Below, piece by piece: positions 1 through 6,799 of a DNA stretch of 18,763 nucleotides. Position 1 is the first letter of the stretch. The number at the start of each line of letters is the position of its first letter. The notes below the pieces were generated by a model. It did not search any database. It saw nothing but the letters and a program-made list of their open reading frames with translations, and was not told the DNA's origin. This stretch comes from GCA-2686765 sp036012725 (GTDB lineage: Bacteria; Pseudomonadota; Alphaproteobacteria; Rhodospirillales; 2-02-FULL-58-16), in contig DASCPW010000017.1 in assembly GCA_036012725.1 (NCBI GenBank), positions 1-18,763 of the forward strand, in the 5' to 3' direction. The position numbers and the translations under genes are program-made.

Positions 1-88
1 CCCAGATAACACATTATACCGATATCCTCGGGCCGGTATTGTTTTCTTCTGTTATTAGAGATAAGCCATCGTTTCGTCTGGAACAAGC

Positions 89-640
89 ATGGGCATCTTT
101 TTCCTATTTGTTTTGATCGCGGTTTCAGGACTGGAAATCGCCGCGTTCGTTGAAATCGGCGGTCAAATCGGCCTGTGGCCAACGCTGGGCGCCGTCTTTC
201 TAACCGCCATCGTCGGCCTTGCCTTGTTGCGTCGGCAAGGCTTGACAACCCTGCGCCGCGCCATGAAACATCTGGAGCGGGGACGTTTTCCGGTTAACGA
301 GGTCTTCGACGGTTTTTGTCTTTTGGCAGCTGGCGCCCTTCTCTTGATACCCGGCTTCGTCACCGACAGCGCCGGATTCTTGCTTTTTTTTCCACCGGTC
401 CGCGCCAGCCTGGGCCGGATCGCGCGGCGGCACTTGACACCTCCGGAACAACCGGACGGGCAGGGAGGAAAGATGGATTCTGGCGCTCCCGGCCACGGGT
501 GGAGCAGCGCGCCTGGCTCCGAAACCATTATTGACGGCGATTACCAGGATATCACCTCGGCGGACAGCGAACCTAAAAGCGAAACCGGCAATGATGATAC
601 AAAGTCTTCCCTTTCACTGCCGCGCCGAGGCATGAGTTAA
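89..640 (+). CDS. fxsA: FxsA family inner-membrane protein
   Basis: Predicted FxsA family membrane protein. The E. coli member is known from suppression of F-plasmid exclusion of phage T7; its cellular role is unclear. The 183-residue product shows the family layout. Hydrophobic segments lie at about residues 2-22 and 28-47, followed by a basic loop (LRRQGLTTLRRAMK). A third hydrophobic stretch at about 76-103 contains the hallmark LLIPGFVTD. The tail from about 110 is hydrophilic and variable, with no recognisable domain. ATG at 89 is the natural start because the first membrane segment begins at residue 2; no strong ribosome-binding site precedes it. secB follows on the same strand after 69 bases, an arrangement common in Alphaproteobacteria. 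The 88 bases before it hold no gene that I can identify. Confidence 0.87.
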   Translation: MGIFFLFVLIAVSGLEIAAFVEIGGQIGLWPTLGAVFLTAIVGLALLRRQGLTTLRRAMKHLERGRFPVNEVFDGFCLLAAGALLLIPGFVTDSAGFLLFFPPVRASLGRIARRHLTPPEQPDGQGGKMDSGAPGHGWSSAPGSETIIDGDYQDITSADSEPKSETGNDDTKSSLSLPRRGMS

Positions 641-709
641 ACCGAGATGGTTGTTCCGTTTGCCGATCCGTGCTAGCCACTGTTCGCCCACCAATAGGGG
701 AACTAGACC

Positions 710-1330
710 ATGACCACAAATCCACAAAAGAAAAAAATAACGACCCAGGCGACAAAAAAACCCCATGCCCTGAAAGAGGCCGGCGGCGCGAAAAAGACGG
801 GTGCCGAAACGGCGGGTACAACCAGCGGAGGGGCGCTGAAAACAGGCAATCCCGACCCCGAGAAGACTCCCGTCATCGTCAATGCCCAGTACATCAAGGA
901 TCTTTCCTTCGAGGCACCCGCCGCCCCGGAAATTTTCAATGAAAATCCGGCACAGCAACCCGATATCAATATCAATGTCGAGGTCAAGGCGCGGCTATTG
1001 CAGGAAAACACTTTCGAGGTGGTCCTGCATATCAACGTTGAATGCACGATGGACGAGAAAGTGGCCTTCTTATTGGAACTTGCCTACGGCGGATTGTTTA
1101 CCCTGAAAGTCTCATCCGAGCATCTTCAGGCCGTTCTTTTGATCGAATGCCCGAGGTTGCTGTTTCCATTCGCTCGCAATATTCTCGCCAGCGTTTCCCG
1201 CGACGGTGGTTTTCCTCCACTCATGTTGGGACCATTAGATTTTGTCGCGATGTACCAGAACAAAATGCGCCAGCTGGTCAAGGACGGCGATGGCGGGGCA
1301 ACTGAAAAAGCGGCGTCGAATCCTCAATAA
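710..1330 (+). CDS. secB: Protein-export chaperone SecB
   Basis: SecB is the cytosolic tetrameric chaperone that keeps Sec-dependent preproteins unfolded and delivers them to SecA. The conserved core starts near residue 54 (VIVNAQYIKDLSFEAP). It continues through the beta-sheet region (INVEVKARLLQENTFEVVLHINVE, spanning about 86-110) to the C-terminal helices (CPRLLFPFARNILASVSRDGGFPPLMLGPLDFVAMY). Total length is 206 residues against roughly 150-165 for typical SecB. The excess is a Lys/Ala/Gly/Thr-rich low-complexity N-terminus of about 50 residues. ATG at 710 has an AGGGG ribosome-binding site at 696-700, nine bases upstream, which supports the long form. The gene converges on dnaQ with only 9 bases between the stop codons. 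Confidence 0.94.
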   Translation: MTTNPQKKKITTQATKKPHALKEAGGAKKTGAETAGTTSGGALKTGNPDPEKTPVIVNAQYIKDLSFEAPAAPEIFNENPAQQPDININVEVKARLLQENTFEVVLHINVECTMDEKVAFLLELAYGGLFTLKVSSEHLQAVLLIECPRLLFPFARNILASVSRDGGFPPLMLGPLDFVAMYQNKMRQLVKDGDGGATEKAASNPQ

Positions 1331-1339
1331 GCGGATTAG

Positions 1340-2011
1340 TTAGCCGCACCCTCGCCAGATCGAGTCCGCCATGCCGTCGAGAAATTGTTCATGGGCGGCC
1401 ATCTCCTCGGAGCTCGCCGCGTGTGGGCGAGGCGGACGGAATTCCCGTTGCCCGCCGACGGCGGCACTGGTGGTGCTCGACGCCAACTCCAGACCGGGCT
1501 GGCGGCTGCCAATGAGTTCCAAATAAACCTCGGTCAGCAAAATGGAATCCTTCAGCGCGCCGTGCTGGCCGCGGTCCGAGTTGTCGATCTGGAAACGGCG
1601 GCACAAAGCATCCAGGTTGGCTGGCGCACCGGGAAACTTGCGACGCGCCAATTCCACCGTGTCAATGGCCCGGTCCAGTGATAAAGGCGGCCGTCCGAGA
1701 CGCGACAGCTCGGCGTTTATGAAACCCAGATCGAACTTGGCGTTATGGATTACCAGCGGAGATTTGCCTAGAAAGCCCACAAAATCGTCAACGATTTCAG
1801 CGAAGACCGGGTGTTGCGCCAGAAATTCCTCGGTTAACCCATGCACGGCCAAGGCTTGGCTGGGAATGTCTCTTTCGGGATTTACATAACGCTGGAATGT
1901 TTCACCCCTGGTCATATGGTTGATTAATTCCACGCAACCAATTTCGACGATGCGATCACCATCGTTGGGATCCAGACCCGTGGTTTCCGTATCCAAAATG
2001 ATTTCCCGCAA
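1340..2011 (-). CDS. dnaQ: DNA polymerase III epsilon subunit (3'-5' proofreading exonuclease)
   Basis: Epsilon proofreads inside the Pol III core together with alpha and theta. The 223-residue protein carries all DEDDh exonuclease motifs. ExoI is LDTETTGLDP with D7 and E9, ExoII is HNAKFDLGFINAEL with D94, and ExoIII is HGALKDSILLTEVYL with H150 and D155. After about residue 170 a Ser/Ala/Pro-rich linker leads to a short tail (HEQFLDGMADSIW), where the family binds the alpha subunit. The start is TTG at 2011. The in-frame TGA that ends coaE lies only six codons upstream and no ATG or GTG exists between it and ExoI. A GAGGAG ribosome-binding site eight bases upstream supports TTG. It is the last gene of an aroE-coaE-dnaQ operon. 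Confidence 0.96.
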   Translation of the reverse strand: MREIILDTETTGLDPNDGDRIVEIGCVELINHMTRGETFQRYVNPERDIPSQALAVHGLTEEFLAQHPVFAEIVDDFVGFLGKSPLVIHNAKFDLGFINAELSRLGRPPLSLDRAIDTVELARRKFPGAPANLDALCRRFQIDNSDRGQHGALKDSILLTEVYLELIGSRQPGLELASSTTSAAVGGQREFRPPRPHAASSEEMAAHEQFLDGMADSIWRGCG

Positions 2012-2023
2012 GCGGTCTTCTCC

Positions 2024-2659
2024 TCACGCCATTCGTTCTGGAAGGCCCGGATTGGGCCATTTTGCCCCTTGCCAACGGGCCGTTACGTTGACGACGTTTT
2101 CTATGGCGCGCAAGCTATAGTTACGTCCCAGCCCGGTATTGACGATAAAATCAGCGCGCTGTTGTTTCTCGGCGTCGGTCATCTGGCGCGAAAGAATTGC
2201 GTTTAAGCGCTTCTCCGTCATTCCCGACCGCGCCAGAACCCTTTGTTTCTGGACAAACCGGGGGGCCGAGACAACGACGACGCCATCGCAATGCTCCTCC
2301 CCCTTGGTTTCAAAAAGAAGCGGGACCTCGAGAACCACCAGTGGCCGTCCTTGCCTGGCAGCGACGGAAAGAAACTGTCGCTGCCGCAACCGAACCATGG
2401 GATGAAGTATGGATTCCAGTTCCAACAAGGCTTGTGGATCGCCGAAAACGCGAAGGGCAAGCTTTTCATGGATGACCTCGCCCTTTCGCGCCACGCCGCA
2501 AAAAGCGGCGGCGACAGCCTTGACCGCACCGCCGCCCTTGCCCATCAACCCGTCAACCGCCGCGTCGGCGTCATGGACGGCAACGCCCAAGTAGCGAAAG
2601 GCGGCGGCGGCGGTGGATTTCCCCATGCCAATGGAGCCCGTGAGGCCGAGAATGACCAT
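2024..2659 (-). CDS. coaE: Dephospho-CoA kinase
   Basis: CoaE phosphorylates the 3'-hydroxyl of dephospho-CoA, the last step of coenzyme A synthesis, in the cytosol. The 211-residue protein opens with a Walker A P-loop (GSIGMGKST, residues 8-16). It continues with the DADAAV motif after residue 29, the lid/CoA region HPMVRLRQRQF, and VLEVPLLFET, where most relatives have Asp before the PLLFE. RVLARSGMTEKRLNAILSRQM matches the family's substrate-binding helix. The start is ATG at 2659, nine bases after the aroE stop, and dnaQ begins 12 bases beyond its own stop, so the three genes are very likely co-transcribed. Length is normal (about 200). Confidence 0.96.
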   Translation of the reverse strand: MVILGLTGSIGMGKSTAAAAFRYLGVAVHDADAAVDGLMGKGGGAVKAVAAAFCGVARKGEVIHEKLALRVFGDPQALLELESILHPMVRLRQRQFLSVAARQGRPLVVLEVPLLFETKGEEHCDGVVVVSAPRFVQKQRVLARSGMTEKRLNAILSRQMTDAEKQQRADFIVNTGLGRNYSLRAIENVVNVTARWQGAKWPNPGLPERMA

Positions 2660-2668
2660 GATGCAAAG

Positions 2669-3517
2669 TTATCCAGGCAAACCCTTCAATATCCAAGATC
2701 GTAAACCCGGCGTGACTTCCGGTTCGACGCCAAACCAGGCGGCAAAGCCGGGTTGCGCCTGATACAGTAACATGCCAAGACCGTCGACGACCGGATTGCC
2801 GCGCTTGGCCGCGGCGCGAAGCAAGGGCGTTTCCAGGGGGGTGTAGACAATATCATTGACCACCGCCTGTCGTGGCAGCCGCGTTAAATTTATCTCAAGC
2901 GCCGTCCCGCCGCCCAAGCCGAGACTCGTTGCGTTGACAAGCAATAGCGCACCGTCAAGAGCCTTCTCCCGCTCCTTCCAGGAGTAGATTTTTATAGGAC
3001 CACCAATGTGACCGGCCAGGGCCTCGGCGCGGGACAAGGTGCGGTTGACCAAGCGCAGTTCGGCGACACCGCCGTCAATCAAGGAGGCGCAAACCGCCCG
3101 CGCCGCGCCGCCGGCGCCGAGGACAACCGCCGGACCCTGGTCAAGCAGCAAGTCCGAATGATTTGACTTCAAGTTTTTCATAAAACCGTAAACATCAGTA
3201 TTGCGGCCCAACAGGGTTTCGTCCGGACGCACAACGACGGTATTGACGGCGCCGGTGCGAACAGCCTCCGCCCTGATGGTATCGACGGCGGTAAGCGCCG
3301 CCTCTTTATGGGGCACCGTGACATTGACGCCAGCAAAACCATTGGCGGAGAGGTTATCAAGGGTTCGTGCGAGCGCCTCCGGCTTCACGGCCATAGCTTC
3401 ATAGGTTCCGTTGATACAATGGGTTTTAAGCCAGTATCCGTGCAGCCGGGGCGATAGGGAATGACTGATGGGCCAGCCCATGATACCGGCTTTGATTACG
3501 TTGTCGCCGTTGTTCAT
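2669..3517 (-). CDS. aroE: Shikimate dehydrogenase (NADP+)
   Basis: AroE reduces 3-dehydroshikimate to shikimate with NADPH in the aromatic amino acid pathway. The substrate-binding domain shows SHSLSP (18-23), the catalytic lysine in NVTVPHKE (K71) and the paired aspartate in RNTD (D108). The nucleotide-binding domain has GAGGAARA (134-141), the NADP-type NRT motif after beta-2, NATSLGL, and the late GLGMLLYQAQPGFAAWFG helix that closes the active site. The 282-residue length is typical. ATG at 3517 is used with no clear ribosome-binding site. It would be the first intact gene of the aroE-coaE-dnaQ operon. In related genomes maf sits between it and the DUF299 gene; here only 57 bases separate them and maf is absent. 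Confidence 0.97.
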   Translation of the reverse strand: MNNGDNVIKAGIMGWPISHSLSPRLHGYWLKTHCINGTYEAMAVKPEALARTLDNLSANGFAGVNVTVPHKEAALTAVDTIRAEAVRTGAVNTVVVRPDETLLGRNTDVYGFMKNLKSNHSDLLLDQGPAVVLGAGGAARAVCASLIDGGVAELRLVNRTLSRAEALAGHIGGPIKIYSWKEREKALDGALLLVNATSLGLGGGTALEINLTRLPRQAVVNDIVYTPLETPLLRAAAKRGNPVVDGLGMLLYQAQPGFAAWFGVEPEVTPGLRSWILKGLPG

Positions 3518-3574
3518 CCCGTCACGTCAAGAGTTTGTTCGCACAGGGCCCTTAAAACCGTTGCCGTGGTCTTC

Positions 3575-4048
3575 TCAACAAAGTTTTTTCAAACGATGAT
3601 TGTACATATGAAGAATGGTGGCGGCGATTTCCTCAATGGAAATACGGGTGATATTGATTACCGGCCAATCATGTTTTTTGAAAAATCGACAGACATGGTT
3701 GATTTCTTCCGACACCATTTTGATATCCACGTAATCCTTTTTTTGCTTGACCATGCGCAAGCGGTGTTTGCGAATTTGAATGAGTCTTTTGGCTTCTCAG
3801 GTCAGCCCGACAATTAACGGAATCGTCGCCCTGCTCAATTCCGGTGATAACGGACAACCGGGAACAATGAGGACATTGGTAGCCTTGATGCCGGCAATGA
3901 CTTCCTTCATTTGATTATTGTCCTGAATCATTCTCCCAATATGCTCTTGGCTTTGGATATCCTCAAAATGCACCAGACTGGCGTGCGTCGCCGTGCTTAC
4001 AGTTTCACCCGTGGAATCGGAAACCAGATGAAGATGAAAGACCTTCAT
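3575..4048 (-). pseudogene. ppsR: Degenerate PEP synthase / PPDK regulatory protein (DUF299, RP001 family)
   Basis: Intact PpsR proteins (about 270 residues) are ADP-dependent kinase/phosphorylases that switch PEP synthase or pyruvate phosphate dikinase off and on. The N-terminus here is textbook (MKVFHLHLVSDSTGETVST), as is the C-terminus (DYVDIKMVSEEINHVCRFF, then HDWPVINITRISIEEIAATI, ending MYNHR). Between VIAGI (residue 54) and KATNVLIVPGCPL about 115-120 family residues are missing in frame, including the P-loop-like GVSRTSKTP. An in-frame TGA (3797-3799) then interrupts the conserved GLT-K-x-P-x-RL segment, and reading resumes in the same frame (EAKRLIQIRKHRLRM). The gene therefore cannot encode the kinase. 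It borders the AT-rich putative origin, as RP001 does in Caulobacter and Rickettsia. The family comparison is from memory. Confidence 0.86.
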
Positions 4049-4178
4049 GACATGCTGCTATCGCTGATGTGGCATAAATTCGAGCATATCGGGGATAAAT
4101 ACGTCTCTTGAGCGCTTCTTATCAATCAATCCCATTTCATTCAAAGCCAGTGCACCTGGTAATTATCAATGTACAATA

Positions 4179-4187
4179 TTATGCACA
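4179..4187 (+). promoter_or_regulatory. DnaA box (TTATGCACA)
   Basis: The sequence TTATGCACA matches the bacterial DnaA-box consensus TTATNCACA without mismatch. It lies in the AT-rich stretch next to the ppsR remnant. One such 9-mer can occur by chance, so its weight comes from the second box and from position. Confidence 0.55.
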
Positions 4188-4293
4188 TCCCTAAAAATCC
4201 CTGGATAATCTATTTCAAGAGTTACGTTTTCCTAAATATTACCGTTATTCCAAAATATGAAAAAAGTGATAGAATCTCTCATCTTTAATAACA

Positions 4294-4313
4294 TTGCCCA
4301 CAAATTTTCCACA
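4294..4313 (+). promoter_or_regulatory. Pair of DnaA-box-like sites in tandem
   Basis: TTTTCCACA at 4305-4313 fits the relaxed consensus TTWTNCACA. It is preceded by TTGCCCACA at 4294-4302, which has two mismatches. The two share orientation and are offset by 11 bases, about one helical turn. This spacing is compatible with cooperative DnaA binding. The second box is weak and could be chance. Confidence 0.42.
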
Positions 4314-4350
4314 TATTCAAACATTCAATCTTATAAAGATTACTTTCCGT

Positions 4351-4452
4351 GGACTTATTATATATACCTTATAATCCTCATATTTCACCATACAACAACA
4401 ACTACCACCTTTCTTATATATATTAATATAGTATTAGTTTAAGTAGATATAC
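4351..4452. other. A/T-block segment, candidate DNA-unwinding element
   Basis: Two runs made almost wholly of A and T (4354-4374 and 4411-4442) flank a C-rich patch around 4386-4410. The second run contains the perfect 12-base palindrome TATATTAATATA (4419-4430). Such low-stability segments next to DnaA boxes are where origins melt. The assignment depends on the origin call; the same bases could also serve as a promoter for the sugar operon. Confidence 0.33.
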
Positions 4453-4473
4453 AAATTTTCTGGAAATGTTTTT

Positions 4474-4487
4474 TTGTTTGCAAACAA
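4474..4487. promoter_or_regulatory. Perfect 14-base palindrome, candidate operator
   Basis: TTGTTTGCAAACAA is a perfect dyad centred 28 bases before the ATG of the first sugar-operon gene. Its position suits an operator or promoter-overlapping site. The core TTTGCAAA resembles half-sites of ScfR-type regulators such as PccR and RamB, but those act on paired copies and only one copy is visible here. A weak CATAAA -10-like element follows at 4495-4500. That would give a very short or absent leader, in line with the lack of a ribosome-binding site before 4509. Confidence 0.35.
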
Positions 4488-4508
4488 GACTTACCATAAA
4501 CCCCAACC

Positions 4509-5522
4509 ATGAATTGGATCACACTAACCGTTTTTTTCGTAGTTGTTTTTACCGCCTCGTTGGTCGGCACGGGAGTGGTGTTATCGGTTTTTCGAAATCG
4601 CGCCATTTTTGACCATCCTAATGAAAGGAGCAGTCATAGCCGGCCAACTCCATATGGTGGCGGCATTGCTGTCATCATCGTCCTGACATTGGCTTGGGCC
4701 GTTATCGGCATACAAGAAGCCGCTTTGTTATCACAAGTTATGACCGTCATCAGTTGTGCTTTTTTTCTGGCCGCTGTTTCTTGGTACGATGATCTTCATG
4801 GTTTACTGCCGCTTGTTCGATTATTAGCGCAAGCTATCGTCATTGCGGTTGTTTTAATTTCAACGCCTTTTCATGGCTCCTATTTCGCGGATCTGTTGCC
4901 ATCGGTTATTGATCTGCTGGCGGCCGGTTTTTTATGGTTATGGTTTGTCAATCTGTTCAATTTTATGGACGGTATTGATGGCATTGCCGGTGTTGAGACT
5001 GCCTGTATCGGTACCGGTATCGTCATGGCCGCCGGCATCGCTGGCTTGGATGGAACGGTTTCTCTGTTAGCTTTGACTGTTGCCGCCGCCGCCCTTGGAT
5101 TTCTTTGTTGGAACTGGCATCCGGCGAAGATCTTTTTAGGGGATGTGGGTAGTGTGCCCTTGGGATTTCTCCTTGGCTGGCTGTTGTTGTCTCTTGCCGC
5201 TAGTGGCCAATGGGCGGCGGCTTTGATCTTGCCCTTATACTATTTGGCCGATTCGACGATAACGATTAGCCACCGGTTGTTGCGCGGCGAAAAAGTATGG
5301 CAGGCCCATCGTCAGCATTACTATCAACGCGCCGTGCAAAGAGGCTTGAGCCACGCGGCGGTGGTTCGGGTAATTTGTCTGACCAATCTTTTGTTGATGG
5401 TTCTGGCGGGACTGGCCGCGAGCGGCTTGGTTTGGATGGCGCTTGCCGCGGCGGCCGTGACGACGGCGGCGTTGCTGGCTTTTCTTGGGGGCTGGGGGCA
5501 GGCGGCGCCGGCTGGCAAGTAG
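4509..5522 (+). CDS. Polyprenyl-phosphate sugar-1-phosphate transferase (WbpL/WecA-like, MraY family)
   Basis: Members of this family load a HexNAc-1-phosphate from a UDP-sugar onto undecaprenyl phosphate in the inner membrane, the first committed step of O-antigen and related glycans. The 337 residues are mostly membrane segments with cytosolic signature loops. These are DHPNERSSHSRPTPYGGG (35-52), the Mg-binding DD pair at 94-95, NFMDGIDGIAG (151-161), FLGDVGS (209-215), ADST (247-250) and the basic loop with HRQH (267-270). Its neighbours, a 6-deoxy-sugar reductase and dehydratase, suggest QuiNAc or FucNAc as the sugar, as for WbpL and WreU; this is inference. ATG at 4509 has no ribosome-binding site. 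The first half is AT-richer (about 40% G+C in places) than the genes downstream. The next gene starts five bases after its stop. Confidence 0.88.
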   Translation: MNWITLTVFFVVVFTASLVGTGVVLSVFRNRAIFDHPNERSSHSRPTPYGGGIAVIIVLTLAWAVIGIQEAALLSQVMTVISCAFFLAAVSWYDDLHGLLPLVRLLAQAIVIAVVLISTPFHGSYFADLLPSVIDLLAAGFLWLWFVNLFNFMDGIDGIAGVETACIGTGIVMAAGIAGLDGTVSLLALTVAAAALGFLCWNWHPAKIFLGDVGSVPLGFLLGWLLLSLAASGQWAAALILPLYYLADSTITISHRLLRGEKVWQAHRQHYYQRAVQRGLSHAAVVRVICLTNLLLMVLAGLAASGLVWMALAAAAVTTAALLAFLGGWGQAAPAGK

Positions 5523-5527
5523 CGGTC

Positions 5528-6799
5528 ATGAAGATTCTTTTTTTTAGCGAGAACTTTCCTCCTGAGACCAATGCAGCGGCGACTCGGATCTATGAGCGGG
5601 CCTGCTATTGGGTCGAGTGGGGACACGATGTAACCGTCATCACTTGCGCTCCCAATTTTCCCCATGGCCGGTTGTTCGAAGGCTATAAAAACCGCTGGTT
5701 TCAGAGCGAAAATATATCTGGAATCAAAGTCGTCAGGGTTAAAACCTACATCGCTCCCAATGAAGGAGTATTCAGACGGACACTGGATTTCCAGAGTTTC
5801 ATGGTCTCCGGCTTTATCGCCGGTCTGTTCGCGAAGAAACCAGATTTGGTGGCCGCCACGTCACCGCAATTTTTTGCCGCCGTTGCCGGCTGGGCAGTGA
5901 GCGCGGCCAGGCGCGTGCCTTTTGTGTTCGAGTTGGGCGACCTCTGGCCCGCCTCGATCGCCGCTGTCGGAGCAATGCGCGGGGGTTGGGCCTTGCGTGT
6001 TATCGAGAAACTTGAGCTCTACCTCTACCGCAAGGCGGCGGCGATCGTCGTCTTGACGGCGTCTTTCAAGGAAAACCTGATTTCACGCGGCGTCCCCGCC
6101 GGCAAGATCAGCGTTGTCATGAACGGTGTCGATACGCGGCGCTACAAACCACGGCCGCGGGATCGGAGCCTGGCCAAGCAGTGGGACCTGGATGAGCGTT
6201 TCGTCATCGGCTACGTGGGCACTCATGGCATGGCTCATGCTCTCGGCAATGTCTTGGATGCGGCCGAGCGGCTGCGCGACGTGGACGCCGTTCGCTTTCT
6301 GCTCGTCGGTGGCGGCGCCGAAAGGGAAAATCTGATCGCCGAGGCGGCGCGGCGGAATCTCGACAACCTGGTATTTATGCCGTCCCAGCCAAAGGAAAGG
6401 ATGCCGGCGGTATGGGGCCTCTGTGACGTGGCTTTGGCGCATTTAAAGAACTCATCCCTTTTCGCCGGCGTTATCCCATCAAAGATTTTCGAGGCCATGG
6501 GCATGGGTTTGCCGCTCTTGCTTGCCGCACCCGAAGGCGAAGCCAGCCATATTGTTGTTGATGGGAAAATAGGGCTTTGGGTGCCCGCTGAGGACCCCGA
6601 TGCACTGGCCGCTGCCGTTCGCAAACTGATGACGGAAAATAAAACCCGCGCCGCTTTCGCAGAAAAAAGCCTCAGGACGGCGCCATTGCATAGCCGTGAG
6701 AAGCAAGCCCGGCGAATGGTCGAAGCTCTGGAAATGGTCATATGCGGACGAGGCGGGCAAATCGGCTTGCCCGCGGATTACGGGCCGGCTGCCTTATGA
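5528..6799 (+). CDS. GT4 family glycosyltransferase, WbuB-like
   Basis: This is a retaining GT-B glycosyltransferase, probably cytosolic or peripheral, adding a sugar to a lipid-linked glycan. The 423 residues start MKILFFSENFPPETNAAATR, the N-terminal motif of WbuB-type enzymes. They contain FELGDLWPASI (134-144), VVMNGVD (196-202), the linker into the C-terminal domain VIGYVGTHG (226-234), and the nucleotide-sugar motif PSKIFEAMGMGLP (317-329). In this GT4 motif the glutamate (E322) contacts the donor ribose/phosphate. WbuB of E. coli transfers L-FucNAc; the donor here is unknown. The frame is open upstream from 5297, but that part overlaps the previous gene and is not protein-like, so ATG 5528 is chosen. 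The stop overlaps the next gene's start (ATGA), indicating translational coupling. Confidence 0.87.
   Translation: MKILFFSENFPPETNAAATRIYERACYWVEWGHDVTVITCAPNFPHGRLFEGYKNRWFQSENISGIKVVRVKTYIAPNEGVFRRTLDFQSFMVSGFIAGLFAKKPDLVAATSPQFFAAVAGWAVSAARRVPFVFELGDLWPASIAAVGAMRGGWALRVIEKLELYLYRKAAAIVVLTASFKENLISRGVPAGKISVVMNGVDTRRYKPRPRDRSLAKQWDLDERFVIGYVGTHGMAHALGNVLDAAERLRDVDAVRFLLVGGGAERENLIAEAARRNLDNLVFMPSQPKERMPAVWGLCDVALAHLKNSSLFAGVIPSKIFEAMGMGLPLLLAAPEGEASHIVVDGKIGLWVPAEDPDALAAAVRKLMTENKTRAAFAEKSLRTAPLHSREKQARRMVEALEMVICGRGGQIGLPADYGPAAL

Larger units (their letters stand above)
4085..4508. other. oriC: Putative chromosomal replication origin (oriC) or its remnant
   Basis: This stretch has no credible gene. 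I counted about 26% G+C over 4201-4500, against well over 55% in most neighbouring genes. It holds two sites fitting the DnaA-box consensus TTWTNCACA (4179-4187 and 4305-4313). Weaker sites with two mismatches lie at 4294-4302 (+), 4200-4208 (-) and 4090-4098 (-). Two nearly pure A/T blocks lie at 4354-4374 and 4411-4442. Known synteny places the origin of Caulobacter and Rickettsia beside the RP001/DUF299 gene, with maf, aroE, coaE, dnaQ and secB following it in Caulobacter; the same order, minus maf, lies immediately to the left here. Genes diverge from this stretch on both sides. The alternative is an AT-rich junction left by a rearrangement. No IHF or CtrA site was convincing. Confidence 0.6.

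Noticed and set aside
1331..1347. GCGG/CCGC dyad between the secB and dnaQ stops as a bidirectional terminator
   Set aside because: The stem is only four base pairs with a nine-base loop and no T-run on either strand.
3461..3817. A 118-residue + strand open frame overlapping the aroE start and the ppsR remnant
   Set aside because: It is antisense to clearly homologous protein sequence (PpsR C-terminus and AroE N-terminus), which explains why it stays open.
4257..4442. A 61-residue open frame on the + strand in the AT-rich stretch
   Set aside because: Its composition (Ile, Tyr, Thr runs) simply reflects the AT-rich DNA. It has no ribosome-binding site or motif, and it crosses the DnaA-box and A/T-block region.
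4423..4442. TTAA pair in the A/T block as a CtrA site
   Set aside because: The two TTAA units are 12 bases apart, not the seven needed for TTAA-N7-TTAA.
5297..5527. N-terminal extension of the GT4 gene to 5297
   Set aside because: It lies inside the preceding transferase gene in another frame and encodes Gly/Arg-rich low-complexity sequence. The family N-terminus begins at the ATG at 5528.
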